Shown one piece after another: positions 32,936 through 40,173 of a stretch of DNA of 64,000 nt (position 1 is the first letter of the stretch; each line of letters opens with the position of its first letter). The stretch is from Clostridiales bacterium (GTDB lineage: Bacteria > Bacillota > Clostridia > Oscillospirales > Oscillospiraceae), in contig SFHQ01000008.1 in the NCBI GenBank assembly GCA_004556345.1, forward strand, positions 1-64,000, in the 5' to 3' direction. The notes beneath the pieces were generated by a model. The model was not told where the DNA came from and ran no database searches. It saw nothing but the letters and a program-made list of their open reading frames with translations. Both the position numbers and the translations under genes were made by a program.

Positions 32936-33664
32936 ATGCTCCTTCGTGCGTTACGGGGGGAACTGCTGAAAGGCCGCCGCAATCCCGTCTGGCTGGTCTT
33001 TCTCGTCCTGCCCCTGTTCCCGGCCGTGCTGGGGACGATGAACTATCTGGGCAACGTCAGCGTCTTGACCGACGGCTGGTACAGCCTTTGGACCCAGCAC
33101 ACGCTCTTTTCCGCCAGTCTCTTCCTGCCCGCCCAGTTCGGCGTGTTCTGCGCCTGGCAGTGGCGGCTGGAACACAGCGGGAGCAACTGGAACGCCTGCC
33201 GCTCTGCCCCAATCTCCGCCGGGGCCTTGTATGGCAGCAAGTTTTTGCTGGCTGTTTTTGTCTCAGCGTTGGCCCAGGTCTGCATCGGGGGGCTGTATGT
33301 CCTGGGTGGCAGGCTGGCGGGGCTGACAGGTCCTGTCCCGGCGGAGCTGGTAAGCTGGCTCCTGGGCGGCTTTGTGGGCGGCGTGACGGTGTGCAGTGTG
33401 CAGCTTTTCTTGAGCCTGATCCTGCGGGTCTTCGCCCTGCCCGTAGGCATCGGCCTGGCCGGGGGCCTTGGGGGGATGCTGCTCCTGGTGAAAGGCTACG
33501 GGCTGTACTTTCCCTACTCCCTGCTCTGCCTGGGAATGCGGGCCAACAACACGAAATTGGTGTTGCCCGTGGGGCAGTTCCTGGTGACGTGCCTGCTCTG
33601 TATCCTCGTCTTCTCGTTCCTGTCTATCCAGTGGATCAAGAAGCGGGATGTGACGACCGGTTAA
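32936..33664 (+). CDS. ABC-2 type permease, immunity family (second)
   Basis: This 242-residue protein has six membrane segments and the parallel layout LRALRGELLKGRRNPVWL followed later by WRLEHSGSNWNACRSAPI. It resembles the MutG/NisG partner permease. It closes the operon. Its stop codon directly abuts the last base of the convergent dapF gene, with no space for a separate terminator. Confidence 0.85.
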   Translation: MLLRALRGELLKGRRNPVWLVFLVLPLFPAVLGTMNYLGNVSVLTDGWYSLWTQHTLFSASLFLPAQFGVFCAWQWRLEHSGSNWNACRSAPISAGALYGSKFLLAVFVSALAQVCIGGLYVLGGRLAGLTGPVPAELVSWLLGGFVGGVTVCSVQLFLSLILRVFALPVGIGLAGGLGGMLLLVKGYGLYFPYSLLCLGMRANNTKLVLPVGQFLVTCLLCILVFSFLSIQWIKKRDVTTG

Positions 33665-34498
33665 TTACAGCTCCTCGTCAAAGATCTCGCCCTTGGCGAC
33701 CAGGTTCGTGGGGCCGGTCAAAAACAGGCCGGTGATGGTATCGTTCTCCTGCTCCACGTCCACGGTCAGGGTCCCGCCGGGCATATCCACCTGGACCTGC
33801 TTGCCGCTGACGAGGCCCCGCTTGGTCAGGACGGTGACGACGCTGCCGGTGCCTGTGCCGCAGGCCAGGGTGAAGTCCTCCACCCCCCGCTCGTAGGTCT
33901 TTTCCAGCACATGGTCCTGGCCCAGCATGTCGTAGAAATTCACGTTGGCCCCCTTGGGGAAGCCCTCGAAATCACGCAGGGCGCGGCCCAGCTTGAAGAG
34001 AAGGTCGTTGTCCGCGTTGGCCAGGCCGGGCCAGTGGACGACGGCGTGGGGCAGGCCGGGGTTGCCCAGCTCGACGTAGCCGCAGGGGATCTCCTCCCCG
34101 CCGATCATAGCGGTGCGGTCCAGGTCGATCACGGTGGGGTCGTTCAGGCGGACGCGATACTGGCGACGGTCGATGCGCTCGCCGATGACGAGGCCCGCCG
34201 TCGTCTCCACCTTCTGGATGGGGCCGGACAGGCCCGTCTCATAGCCATAGCGGCAGATGCAGCGGGCACCGTTGCCGCACATCTCGCCCACGGAGCCGTC
34301 GCTGTTGAAGAATAACATGCGGAAGTCCCCCTCGCCCTGGGCCTGGTCCACGACCATGAAGCCGTCGGCCCCCAGGGAGCGGTGGGGGGTGCAGAGGGTC
34401 TTGGCGATGCGGGGGAAGGCTTCGGGGGGCAGGCCCTCCTCCAGGTTGTTGAGGATGATGAAGTCGTTGCCGGCTCCGTTCATTTTCCAGAATTTCAT
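33665..34498 (-). CDS. dapF: Diaminopimelate epimerase
   Basis: This 277-residue protein has both catalytic cysteines: MCGNGARC (Cys74) and LACGTGTGS (Cys213), together with the N-terminal KMNGAGNDFIILNN and the usual MPGGTLTVDVE ending. It converts LL-DAP to meso-DAP for lysine and peptidoglycan. It is monocistronic, with only a weak ribosome binding site (AAAGTGAG). Together with dapH and the M20 deacetylase 5 kb away it supports the acetylase DAP route. Confidence 0.95.
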   Translation of the reverse strand: MKFWKMNGAGNDFIILNNLEEGLPPEAFPRIAKTLCTPHRSLGADGFMVVDQAQGEGDFRMLFFNSDGSVGEMCGNGARCICRYGYETGLSGPIQKVETTAGLVIGERIDRRQYRVRLNDPTVIDLDRTAMIGGEEIPCGYVELGNPGLPHAVVHWPGLANADNDLLFKLGRALRDFEGFPKGANVNFYDMLGQDHVLEKTYERGVEDFTLACGTGTGSVVTVLTKRGLVSGKQVQVDMPGGTLTVDVEQENDTITGLFLTGPTNLVAKGEIFDEEL

Positions 34499-34537
34499 GG
34501 TGTTGTCTCACTTTCTCAAGTTGGGTGGGCGGGCCGC

Positions 34538-34600
34538 GGCGGGCCGCAGAGGTCTGCGGCCCCTACAAAAAATTAAAATAAAAAGGTCTGCGGCCCCATA
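34538..34600. repeat. Palindromic repeat arm plus partial copy
   Basis: GGCGGGCCGCAGAGGTCTGC then GGCCCCTAC at 34538-34566 is the reverse arm. A partial copy (AGGTCTGCGGCCCCATAG) lies at 34583-34600 after an A/T-rich spacer. The gap also holds a preceding GGGCCGC duplication. Confidence 0.75.
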
Positions 34601-34660
34601 GGGTTAAACTCATTATACTGCTGAGAAATGGACAAGGCCAGAAAAATGCCGCTGGACCCC

Positions 34661-34689
34661 TTGACAAAAAAGCGCGGGGATGCTATCTT
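34661..34689 (+). promoter_or_regulatory. Promoter of the SSS transporter gene
   Basis: Perfect TTGACA (34661-34666), 17 bases, TATCTT (34684-34689). The coding start is 178 bases further on. Confidence 0.75.
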
Positions 34690-34695
34690 AAATTT

Positions 34696-34806
34696 GTACA
34701 AACTGTTTCGCTGTTTCCCACAGAGACGAGCGGTCACCCCCGCCCGTGTGATCTGTTTGAAAGCCGGCAAATGGACGTGCGTTCACGCACCCATTGTCGG
34801 CTTTTT
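34696..34806 (+). promoter_or_regulatory. Structured leader with intrinsic terminator (riboswitch-like)
   Basis: A three-way junction can be drawn: CAAAC/GTTTG (34699-34703 with 34755-34759); CGCT-GTTTC/GAGAC-AGCG (34709-34717 with 34723-34732, one bulged base); and GTCAC/GTGAT (34733-34737 with 34748-34752, one G-T pair). It is followed at once by a terminator: AAAGCCGGCAAATGG (34760-34774) with CCATTGTCGGCTTT (34791-34804), capped by GTGCG/CGCAC, then a T run. I could not match it to any named riboswitch. The layout predicts premature termination unless a signal refolds the leader. Confidence 0.55.
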
Positions 34807-34866
34807 TGTGCGTCTGCGGCAGGTGGTACCCCAAAGAGAGCGTTCATCACAAAGGGAGAGGATCGT

Positions 34867-36390
34867 ATGCATTTATCTGCACTGCATGTCGTGGGCCTGG
34901 TGGCCACGATCTTGCTCATCATCGGCATCGGCGTCTATTCCGGGCGCAAGGTCAAGTCCGCCGCGGACTTTTCCAGCGGCGGCGGCAAGGCCGGGTCCTG
35001 GATCGTCTGCGGGGCCATCATGGGCACCCTGGTCAGCAGCCAGGCCACCATCGGCACGGCCCAGCTGGCCTTCAGCTACGGCATGTCCGCCTGGTGGTTC
35101 ACCTTAGGCTCCGGCATCGGCTGCCTGATCTTAGCCCTGGGCTACGCGGCCCCCTTCCGCCGCAGCGGGTGCAAGACGCTGCTTCAGATCGTTTCGCAGG
35201 AATACGGCCCCACCGCCGAGACGGCGGGCAGCATCTTCTGCTCCATCGGCATCTTCATCAGCGTCGTGGCCCAGATCCTGGGGGCCACCGCCCTGCTGAC
35301 CACCATCTTCCCCCTGAACCATCTCAGCGCCGCTCTCATCTCCATCGCCCTCATGGCGTTCTACGTCATCTTCGGCGGCGTGTGGGGGGCCGGCATGGGG
35401 GGCGTGGCCAAGCTCATCCTGCTCTACGTCTCCGCCATCGTGGGCGGCATCCTGGTCTATGGCCTGGCCCACGGCTTCTCCGGCCTCCTGGAGACCCTGG
35501 AGAGCCTGCTCGTGAACTCCCCCCTGGGGTCTCTGAGCGACCTGACCACCACCGAGAGCCTCCACCAGCGCTTTACCTCCCTCGTCGCCCGCGGCGCTTC
35601 CAAGGACATCGGCTCCGGCCTGTCCCTGATCCTGGGCGTTCTGTCCACCCAGACCTACGCCCAGGCCATCTGGTCGGCCAAGAGCGACAGCACCGCCCGA
35701 AAAGGCGCCCTGCTCAGCGCCCTGCTCATCCCGCCCATCGGCATCGCCTGCATTCTGATTGGCCTGTACATGCGCGGCCACTGCATCACGGCGGACGAGG
35801 TCGCGGCCCTGCAAGCCATGGGCCAGGCCATCCCCGAGGGGCTGATCCAGCTGGACTCCACGGCCCAGGTCTTCCCCGTCTTTGCCGCGACGTTCCTGCC
35901 CCATCTCATGGGCGGCATCGTCCTGGGAACGCTCTTCATTACCGTCGTGGGCGGCGGCTCCGGCCTGGCCCTGGGCATGGCGTCCATCCTGGTCACGGAT
36001 ATTTTTGCCCGCAAGAGCAAGCGGGTGAAGGAATCCTCCCGCACCAACCTCATCGTCACCCGCAGCACCATCATGGTGATTTTGGTGGCGGCGGTGATCG
36101 TGGCGGTCCTGGTCCCCGGCGCGATGATCAACGACTTTGGCTTCCTGTCCATGGGCCTGCGGGGTGCCGTGGTGTTCCTGCCCATGTGCGGCGGGCTGTG
36201 GCTCAAGGGGAAGATCCCCGGCCGCTACGCCCTGGTGTCCATCTTCGCCGGGCCCATCGCCGTCCTGGCGGGCAACTTCCTGCCTCTGCCCTTCGACGCT
36301 CTCTTCCTGGGCATGGCCGTGTGCCTGGTCATTCTGGCCGTGGGCCTGGCCGCCGGGAAACACAACTCTGCCAACGTGTCTACGCACTGA
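34867..36390 (+). CDS. Sodium:solute symporter family (SSS) transporter
   Basis: This 507-residue membrane protein has 12-13 segments and the SSS fold: GVYSGRKVKSAADFSSGGGK at the N-terminus, SSQATIGTAQLAFSYG, the SGLSLILGVLSTQTYAQ region and the late GTLFITVVGGGSGLALGMASI. It would use a sodium gradient to import a small organic solute; the substrate is not clear (proline, pantothenate and other carboxylate transporters share the fold). The ATG at 34867 follows GAGAGGA; an upstream extension would lie in the terminator of the leader. Control by the structured leader is likely. Confidence 0.88.
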   Translation: MHLSALHVVGLVATILLIIGIGVYSGRKVKSAADFSSGGGKAGSWIVCGAIMGTLVSSQATIGTAQLAFSYGMSAWWFTLGSGIGCLILALGYAAPFRRSGCKTLLQIVSQEYGPTAETAGSIFCSIGIFISVVAQILGATALLTTIFPLNHLSAALISIALMAFYVIFGGVWGAGMGGVAKLILLYVSAIVGGILVYGLAHGFSGLLETLESLLVNSPLGSLSDLTTTESLHQRFTSLVARGASKDIGSGLSLILGVLSTQTYAQAIWSAKSDSTARKGALLSALLIPPIGIACILIGLYMRGHCITADEVAALQAMGQAIPEGLIQLDSTAQVFPVFAATFLPHLMGGIVLGTLFITVVGGGSGLALGMASILVTDIFARKSKRVKESSRTNLIVTRSTIMVILVAAVIVAVLVPGAMINDFGFLSMGLRGAVVFLPMCGGLWLKGKIPGRYALVSIFAGPIAVLAGNFLPLPFDALFLGMAVCLVILAVGLAAGKHNSANVSTH

Positions 36391-36404
36391 CTTAACTTGC
36401 ATAC

Positions 36405-36452
36405 GCCGCCCCCGCCGGGAACAGCAGCCCGGCGGGGGCGGCGGCTATTTTC
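36405..36452 (+). terminator. Intrinsic terminator after the SSS gene
   Basis: GCCGCCCCCGCCGGG (36405-36419) pairs perfectly with CCCGGCGGGGGCGGC (36428-36442), followed by a short T run. Confidence 0.85.
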
Positions 36453-36538
36453 TGGACAAATCCAGCCAAACTATGCTAAAATGATCTTACGAACCATTTC
36501 CGACCATCTCGACCCATCTCAACCGTCTCGAACCATTG

Positions 36539-36566
36539 CGTAGTGGCCGCAGACCCCTGCGGCCAT
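36539..36566. repeat. Palindromic repeat arm
   Basis: CGTAGTGGCCGCAGACCCCT followed by GCGGCCAT: one base change (GTAGTGG) and a truncated end compared with the common arm. Confidence 0.7.
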
Positions 36567-36611
36567 TCCATCCACGCCTGATCTTACACTTCACAGAAAG
36601 GGGGGCTTCCC

Positions 36612-37391
36612 ATGCTCGGCGCTCTCATCGGCGACATCGCAGGCTCCATCTACGAGTGGCACAACCACAAATCCAAAGACTTTCCCTTCCTCCAGCCCCA
36701 GTGCCGCATGACGGACGACAGCATCATGACCACCGCCATCGCCGCCGCCGTCTTAGAAGGCATCAACGACCTGGACGAATTCAAGGCCCACGTCATCACC
36801 CAGATGCGCGATTTCGGGGCCAGGTACCCCGGCCGGGGCTACGGCCCCCGGTTCGAGCGCTGGCTCGCCAGCCCCGACCCCCAGCCCTATCACAGCCTGG
36901 GCAACGGCAGCGCCATGCGCGTCTCCCCGGTGGCCTGGGCGGCGGAGAGCCTGCCCCAATGCCTGGCTTTGGCCAAGGCCTCGGCAGAGGTCACGCACGA
37001 CCACCCGGACGGCATCGCCGGGGCCTGCGCCGTGGCGGGGGCGGTTTACCTGGCCCGCACCGGGGCGGACAAGGCCGCCATCGCCGACCACGTCACCCGC
37101 TATTATCCCCTGGGCTTCACCCTGGACGAGATCCGGGACGAGTATCAATTCGACGTCTCCTGTGCGGGCAGCGTCCCCCAGGCCATGGAGGCGTTCCTGG
37201 AGGCCGAAAGCTTTGAAGACGCGGTACGCAACGCCATCTCCATCGGCGGCGACAGCGACACCATCGCCTGCATGGCGGGGTCCGTGGCGGCGGCGTTCTT
37301 CGGCATCCCCAAGGACATCCGGGAGGCGGCTCAGCCGTTTCTGGAGGGCGAGGTCAAGCGCGTCTATCAGGCCTTCATCCAACGCTACTGA
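36612..37391 (+). CDS. ADP-ribosylglycohydrolase (DraG/ARH family)
   Basis: This 259-residue protein has the ARH all-helical fold with its di-metal ligands: GALIGDIAGSIYE, MTDDSIMT (Asp-Asp-Ser), the middle HDHPDGIAGACAVAGAVYLA and the late ISIGGDSDTIACMAGSVAAA. It should remove ADP-ribose from a protein, nucleic acid or small molecule. The NUDIX hydrolase gene starts 17 bases downstream, suggesting that released or free ADP-ribose-type products are cleaved next. No ADP-ribosyltransferase is visible nearby. Confidence 0.9.
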   Translation: MLGALIGDIAGSIYEWHNHKSKDFPFLQPQCRMTDDSIMTTAIAAAVLEGINDLDEFKAHVITQMRDFGARYPGRGYGPRFERWLASPDPQPYHSLGNGSAMRVSPVAWAAESLPQCLALAKASAEVTHDHPDGIAGACAVAGAVYLARTGADKAAIADHVTRYYPLGFTLDEIRDEYQFDVSCAGSVPQAMEAFLEAESFEDAVRNAISIGGDSDTIACMAGSVAAAFFGIPKDIREAAQPFLEGEVKRVYQAFIQRY

Positions 37392-37408
37392 ACAGGAGGA
37401 CACACACC

Positions 37409-37885
37409 ATGTGGAACACCACGCTCTGCTACATCGAGCGCCAGGGGCAGTACCTCATGCTCCACCGCGTCAAGAAAGAAAACGACATCAACAAGGACAA
37501 GTGGATCGGCATCGGCGGCAAGTTCGAGGACAAGGAAAGCCCCGAAGAGTGCCTCGTCCGCGAGGTCCGGGAGGAGACGGGCCTCATCCTCACGGACTAC
37601 ACCTACCGGGGCCTGGTCACCTTCGTCTCCGACCGCTGGGTCACGGAGTACATGCACCTCTTCACCGCCCGCACCGACCAGGCAGACTTCATCGACTGCG
37701 ACGAGGGGGACTTAGAGTGGGTGGACAAGGACAAGGTCAAAGACCTGCCCATCTGGACGGGAGATAAAATTTTCCTGGACCTGCTGAACCAGGACGTCCC
37801 CTTCTTCTCCCTCAAGCTCTCGTATGTGGGTGACACGCTGGTGGAGGCAGTGCTGAACGGGAAGGCGATCGGGACGGAGGTTTAA
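37409..37885 (+). CDS. NUDIX hydrolase
   Basis: This 158-residue protein carries a complete NUDIX box, GGKFEDKESPEECLVREVRE followed by ETGL. The MHRVKKENDINKDKWIGIGG lead-in and the later TEYMHLFTA resemble the MutT/8-oxo-dGTP-type hydrolases of Firmicutes. Given the coupled ADP-ribosylglycohydrolase, ADP-ribose or a nucleoside diphosphate derivative is an equally fair substrate. Its last four bases overlap the end of the convergent lipoprotein gene. Confidence 0.88.
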   Translation: MWNTTLCYIERQGQYLMLHRVKKENDINKDKWIGIGGKFEDKESPEECLVREVREETGLILTDYTYRGLVTFVSDRWVTEYMHLFTARTDQADFIDCDEGDLEWVDKDKVKDLPIWTGDKIFLDLLNQDVPFFSLKLSYVGDTLVEAVLNGKAIGTEV

Positions 37886-38316
37886 CCCTCCCGGTACTCC
37901 AAATTGACCACCACAATGTTGTCGTAAACTGCCATCCCCGACCCGATGCTGGCGTAGTAAGTAAACGGCACGGCGGCCTGTGATCTCTCTTCGTTGTACG
38001 AGATGCCCGCTGCATTCAGCTCCGTGTCCTGCTGGATCGAAACCCAACCCTCCACGGCTCTCACCCGAACGCTGTCCACGCTGGTGATGGCATCCCCCTC
38101 GTAGTGGAAATAGACCGTGGCCAGGGCCTTGAGGGGGTCATTCTCTCCCGACGTGAGAAGGTCTGTGTATATTCCCGTTCCGTCGTCGTTGAGCTGGAGC
38201 TTGGGCGTTGTCTCCGCAGGAGGTGTCGTCTCTTCTGCGCCGCAGGCAGAAAGACAAACCAGCAAAAGCAGGCTCAAAAAACCTACGCTGAGGGTCTTGC
38301 CAAGGTTCATGTTCAT
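37882..38316 (-). CDS. Small lipoprotein of unknown function
   Basis: This 144-residue protein has a signal peptide and lipobox (LVCLSACGAEE, Cys near 26), a Thr/Pro linker, and a single small domain of mostly beta strands. It contains KALATVYFHYEGDAITSVDSV and ends MAVYDNIVVVNLEYREG. I recognise no family. Its promoter region is remarkable: the predicted transcript of about 300 untranslated bases runs through an 11-bp operator-like array and two arrays of five-base repeats. Confidence 0.7.
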   Translation of the reverse strand: MNMNLGKTLSVGFLSLLLLVCLSACGAEETTPPAETTPKLQLNDDGTGIYTDLLTSGENDPLKALATVYFHYEGDAITSVDSVRVRAVEGWVSIQQDTELNAAGISYNEERSQAAVPFTYYASIGSGMAVYDNIVVVNLEYREG

Positions 38317-38342
38317 ACGCAGCTCCTTTCCAGGTCTTCGAC

Positions 38343-38527
38343 GGACGTTTCTTCTCTCGCCTAGTCTGATCTTTTCTGGTCTAAACTAGCCTAATCTAGT
38401 CTAATCTATACTGGGTTTCCCGCTGGTTGCCAGTTGGTATCCCAGGTTTCCTCCGGACGTTTCTTTTCTAGCCTACTCTAACCTACACTAACCTAACCTA
38501 ATCTATCCTAACCTAACCTATACTAAC
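38343..38527. repeat. Duplicated 112-bp unit with five-base-phased CTANN arrays
   Basis: GGACGTTTCTT occurs at 38343 and 38455 (112 bases apart). Each is followed by 12 five-base units almost all starting CT: 38356-38415 (CTCGC, CTAGT, CTGAT ... CTATA, CTGGG) and 38468-38527 (CTAGC, CTACT, CTAAC, CTACA, CTAAC, CTAAC, CTAAT, CTATC, CTAAC, CTAAC, CTATA, CTAAC). On the minus strand the unit is NNTAG. The second array is far more regular. The repeat is non-coding as far as I can see and lies upstream of the lipoprotein gene. Confidence 0.85.
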
Positions 38528-38530
38528 CTG

Positions 38531-38574
38531 TGTCAACAGGATGTCGACATCACGTCGGCAAATTGTCGACAAAA
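38531..38574. promoter_or_regulatory. Four tandem 11-bp operator-like repeats
   Basis: Eight-base palindromic cores recur at exactly 11-bp steps: TGTCAACA (38531), TGTCGACA (38542), CGTCGGCA (38553), TGTCGACA (38564). Two are perfect palindromes within ATGTCGACAT and TTGTCGACAA. They would place a DNA-binding protein on one face of the helix, about 50-90 bases into the predicted lipoprotein transcript. Confidence 0.6.
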
Positions 38575-38627
38575 CGGGGGACGAAGCGGGCAAACGGCGG
38601 CGGGCAAACACGTTCTTCCTACCTTCT

Positions 38628-38656
38628 AGTATACCAGAAAACCCCACCTGCCACAA
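38628..38656 (-). promoter_or_regulatory. Putative promoter of the lipoprotein gene
   Basis: Minus strand TTGTGG (38656-38651), 17 bases, TATACT (38633-38628). Transcription would cross the operator-like and pentamer arrays before reaching the lipoprotein start at 38316. Confidence 0.5.
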
Positions 38657-38678
38657 TGCAACAACAAAAAGTTTTTGA

Positions 38679-38717
38679 GAAAAAATATCGGCACGCAGAG
38701 GGTGCTTCTGCGTGCCG
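38679..38717 (-). terminator. Terminator of the ArsC/Spx-DUF523 operon
   Basis: CGGCACGCAGA (38689-38699) pairs perfectly with TCTGCGTGCCG (38707-38717); on the minus strand a T run (38685-38680) follows. Confidence 0.85.
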
Positions 38718-38727
38718 AGTTTTCCGT

Positions 38728-39183
38728 TCAAATGCTAAAGAAGAACGGCCGGTCATTGATCAGCTCTTCGAGCTGCGACTCGCCGTACACCTCCACGCCC
38801 TTCTTTTTGAGCATCTGGGCCATGAGGCCGTCGCCCTCTGTGAGGGTGTGGGTGAAGGTGCCGTCGTAGATCTGCCCGCTGCCGCAGGAGGGGCTGCGCT
38901 CTTTGAGCAGGGCGGCCTTGCAGTGGTAGAGGTCGCACAGGCGCAGGGCCTCGGCGGTGCCGCGGAGGAATTGCTCGGTCACGTCCCGGCCGTCCTCCGT
39001 GACGATCTTGCCGCCCAGGCGCTCGGCGGGACAGCGGGGCGTGGGCAGGCCCCCCAGCTGCTCCGGGCAGACGGGGATGCAGGTGTGCTCTTTGAGCAGG
39101 CGTTTGTACTGGGGCAGCTGGTTGGACTTGCCGTCGTAGCGGCAGCCCACGCCCAGGAGACAGGCGCTCACGAGTAGTTTCAT
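38728..39183 (-). CDS. DUF523 protein (YbbK family)
   Basis: This 151-residue protein has the family pattern KLLVSACLLGVGCRYDG at the start, PVCPEQLGGLPTPR, and LLKERSPSCGSGQIYDGTF. Conserved cysteines in SACLLG, VCPEQ and SPSCG suggest a thiol, metal or Fe-S function, but none is established. It follows the ArsC/Spx-like gene by ten bases and ends at a strong terminator. Confidence 0.88.
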   Translation of the reverse strand: MKLLVSACLLGVGCRYDGKSNQLPQYKRLLKEHTCIPVCPEQLGGLPTPRCPAERLGGKIVTEDGRDVTEQFLRGTAEALRLCDLYHCKAALLKERSPSCGSGQIYDGTFTHTLTEGDGLMAQMLKKKGVEVYGESQLEELINDRPFFFSI

Positions 39184-39193
39184 CGGCCCGCCC

Positions 39194-39547
39194 TCAGCCC
39201 AGGGTCTCGGCCCACTGGTCCTCTTTGAAGCCGACGAGGACCTTGTTGTCGTCGGTGATGAGGATGGGGCGCTTGACCAGCATCCCGTCGGAGGCCAGCA
39301 GGGCATATTGCTCGGCGTCGCTCATCCCCGGCAGCTTTTTGGAAAGCTCCAGGGAGCGGTAGAGCTGGCCGCTGGTGTTGAAGAATTTTTTCAGGGGCAG
39401 ACCGCTGGCCTGGTGCCACAGCTCCAGCTCGGCCAGGTCGGGGTTATCGGTCTTGATGTCCCGAATGTCATAGTCCACGTCATGTTCGTCCAGCCACTTC
39501 TGGGCCTTGCGGCAGGTGGAGCACTTGGGGTAGCATAAAAACAGCAT
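39194..39547 (-). CDS. ArsC/Spx-family thioredoxin-fold protein
   Basis: This 117-residue protein has the ArsC/Spx layout: FLCYPKCSTCRKAQKWLDEH (cysteines at about 9 and 12), the IKTDNPDLAELELWH helix, LPLKKFFNTSG and LVKRPILITDDNKVLVGFKE. A CxxC motif and the KRPI stretch fit the Spx/YffB group more than a classical arsenate reductase. It may be a reductase or a redox-sensing RNA polymerase partner. First gene of a two-gene operon with DUF523. Confidence 0.85.
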   Translation of the reverse strand: MLFLCYPKCSTCRKAQKWLDEHDVDYDIRDIKTDNPDLAELELWHQASGLPLKKFFNTSGQLYRSLELSKKLPGMSDAEQYALLASDGMLVKRPILITDDNKVLVGFKEDQWAETLG

Positions 39548-39625
39548 CGTCTTGACCTCCTGTGTCTAGTATGGTTTCTCATGGCCTATGATAGCCGACC
39601 CGACGCCAAATTGCAAGACCCGTCC

Positions 39626-39655
39626 TTGACAGACCGGCCGGGGGGATGCTATCCT
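39626..39655 (+). promoter_or_regulatory. Promoter of the small membrane protein gene
   Basis: TTGACA (39626-39631), 18 bases, TATCCT (39650-39655). Confidence 0.6.
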
Positions 39656-39721
39656 AACCCCGTAAGGGCCGGGACCCGATCCACTCCCCCCGGCTCAAAT
39701 TTGAAAGGAGCTGAGGTTTCT

Positions 39722-40069
39722 TTGCGAACCGGAACCAAATCCATGCGTGTCGCAGGCGCTCTCCAGGTGTTCATGGGCACGTCCATCCTGCTCACCATTT
39801 CGGGCATCTTCTCCTCGGACCAGGCCGGGCTGCTGGCCCTGTTTTATGTCTGCGGCGCATTTCAGTTGGCCTGCGGCATCATCGCCCTGGCCCTGTCCAA
39901 GAAGAAGACGAAGATCCCCATCGTCCTGGGCGTGCTGCTGTTCATCCCCCAGGCCCTGCGCTTCCTGCTGCCCAGTTCGGGGACGATCTCCATCGTCATC
40001 AACGCCGTGTCCTTCGTTGTCCCGGCCTACTACCTGCTCAGCGCTTACTTAAACTATCGGGACGACTGA
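39722..40069 (+). CDS. Small four-helix membrane protein of unknown function
   Basis: The product is about 115 residues with four hydrophobic segments separated by short loops, one loop being basic (SKKKTKIP). No family was recognised. The start is uncertain: a TTG at 39722 has GAAAGGAG and GAGG upstream, whereas the ATG at 39743 (MRVAGAL) lies further from them. Longer upstream frame is not plausible because it runs across the promoter. Monocistronic. Confidence 0.55.
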   Translation: MRTGTKSMRVAGALQVFMGTSILLTISGIFSSDQAGLLALFYVCGAFQLACGIIALALSKKKTKIPIVLGVLLFIPQALRFLLPSSGTISIVINAVSFVVPAYYLLSAYLNYRDD

Positions 40070-40099
40070 TGTGATCCACACGACCGCTGTCAGTGGGAG

Positions 40100-40125
40100 G
40101 TAGGGGCCGCAGACCCCTGCGGCCC
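40100..40125. repeat. Palindromic repeat arm
   Basis: GTAGGGGCCGCAGACCCCTG plus CGGCCC, immediately upstream of the ribosome binding site of the secreted protein gene. Confidence 0.8.
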
Positions 40126-40173
40126 AGGCCCCCGGCCCCACCTCCCAGAACCCCCAGAAAGGAGGCCCCCTCC

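Noticed and set aside
34821..34830. AGGTGGTACC before the SSS gene, resembling the T-box core
   Set aside because: It follows the terminator instead of preceding it and lacks the CCGCG end and an upstream specifier stem.
38356..38527. Repeat arrays considered as CRISPR or telomere-like sequence
   Set aside because: Units are five bases with no spacers, so not CRISPR; the CTAAC similarity to telomeric repeats is superficial in a bacterial chromosome.
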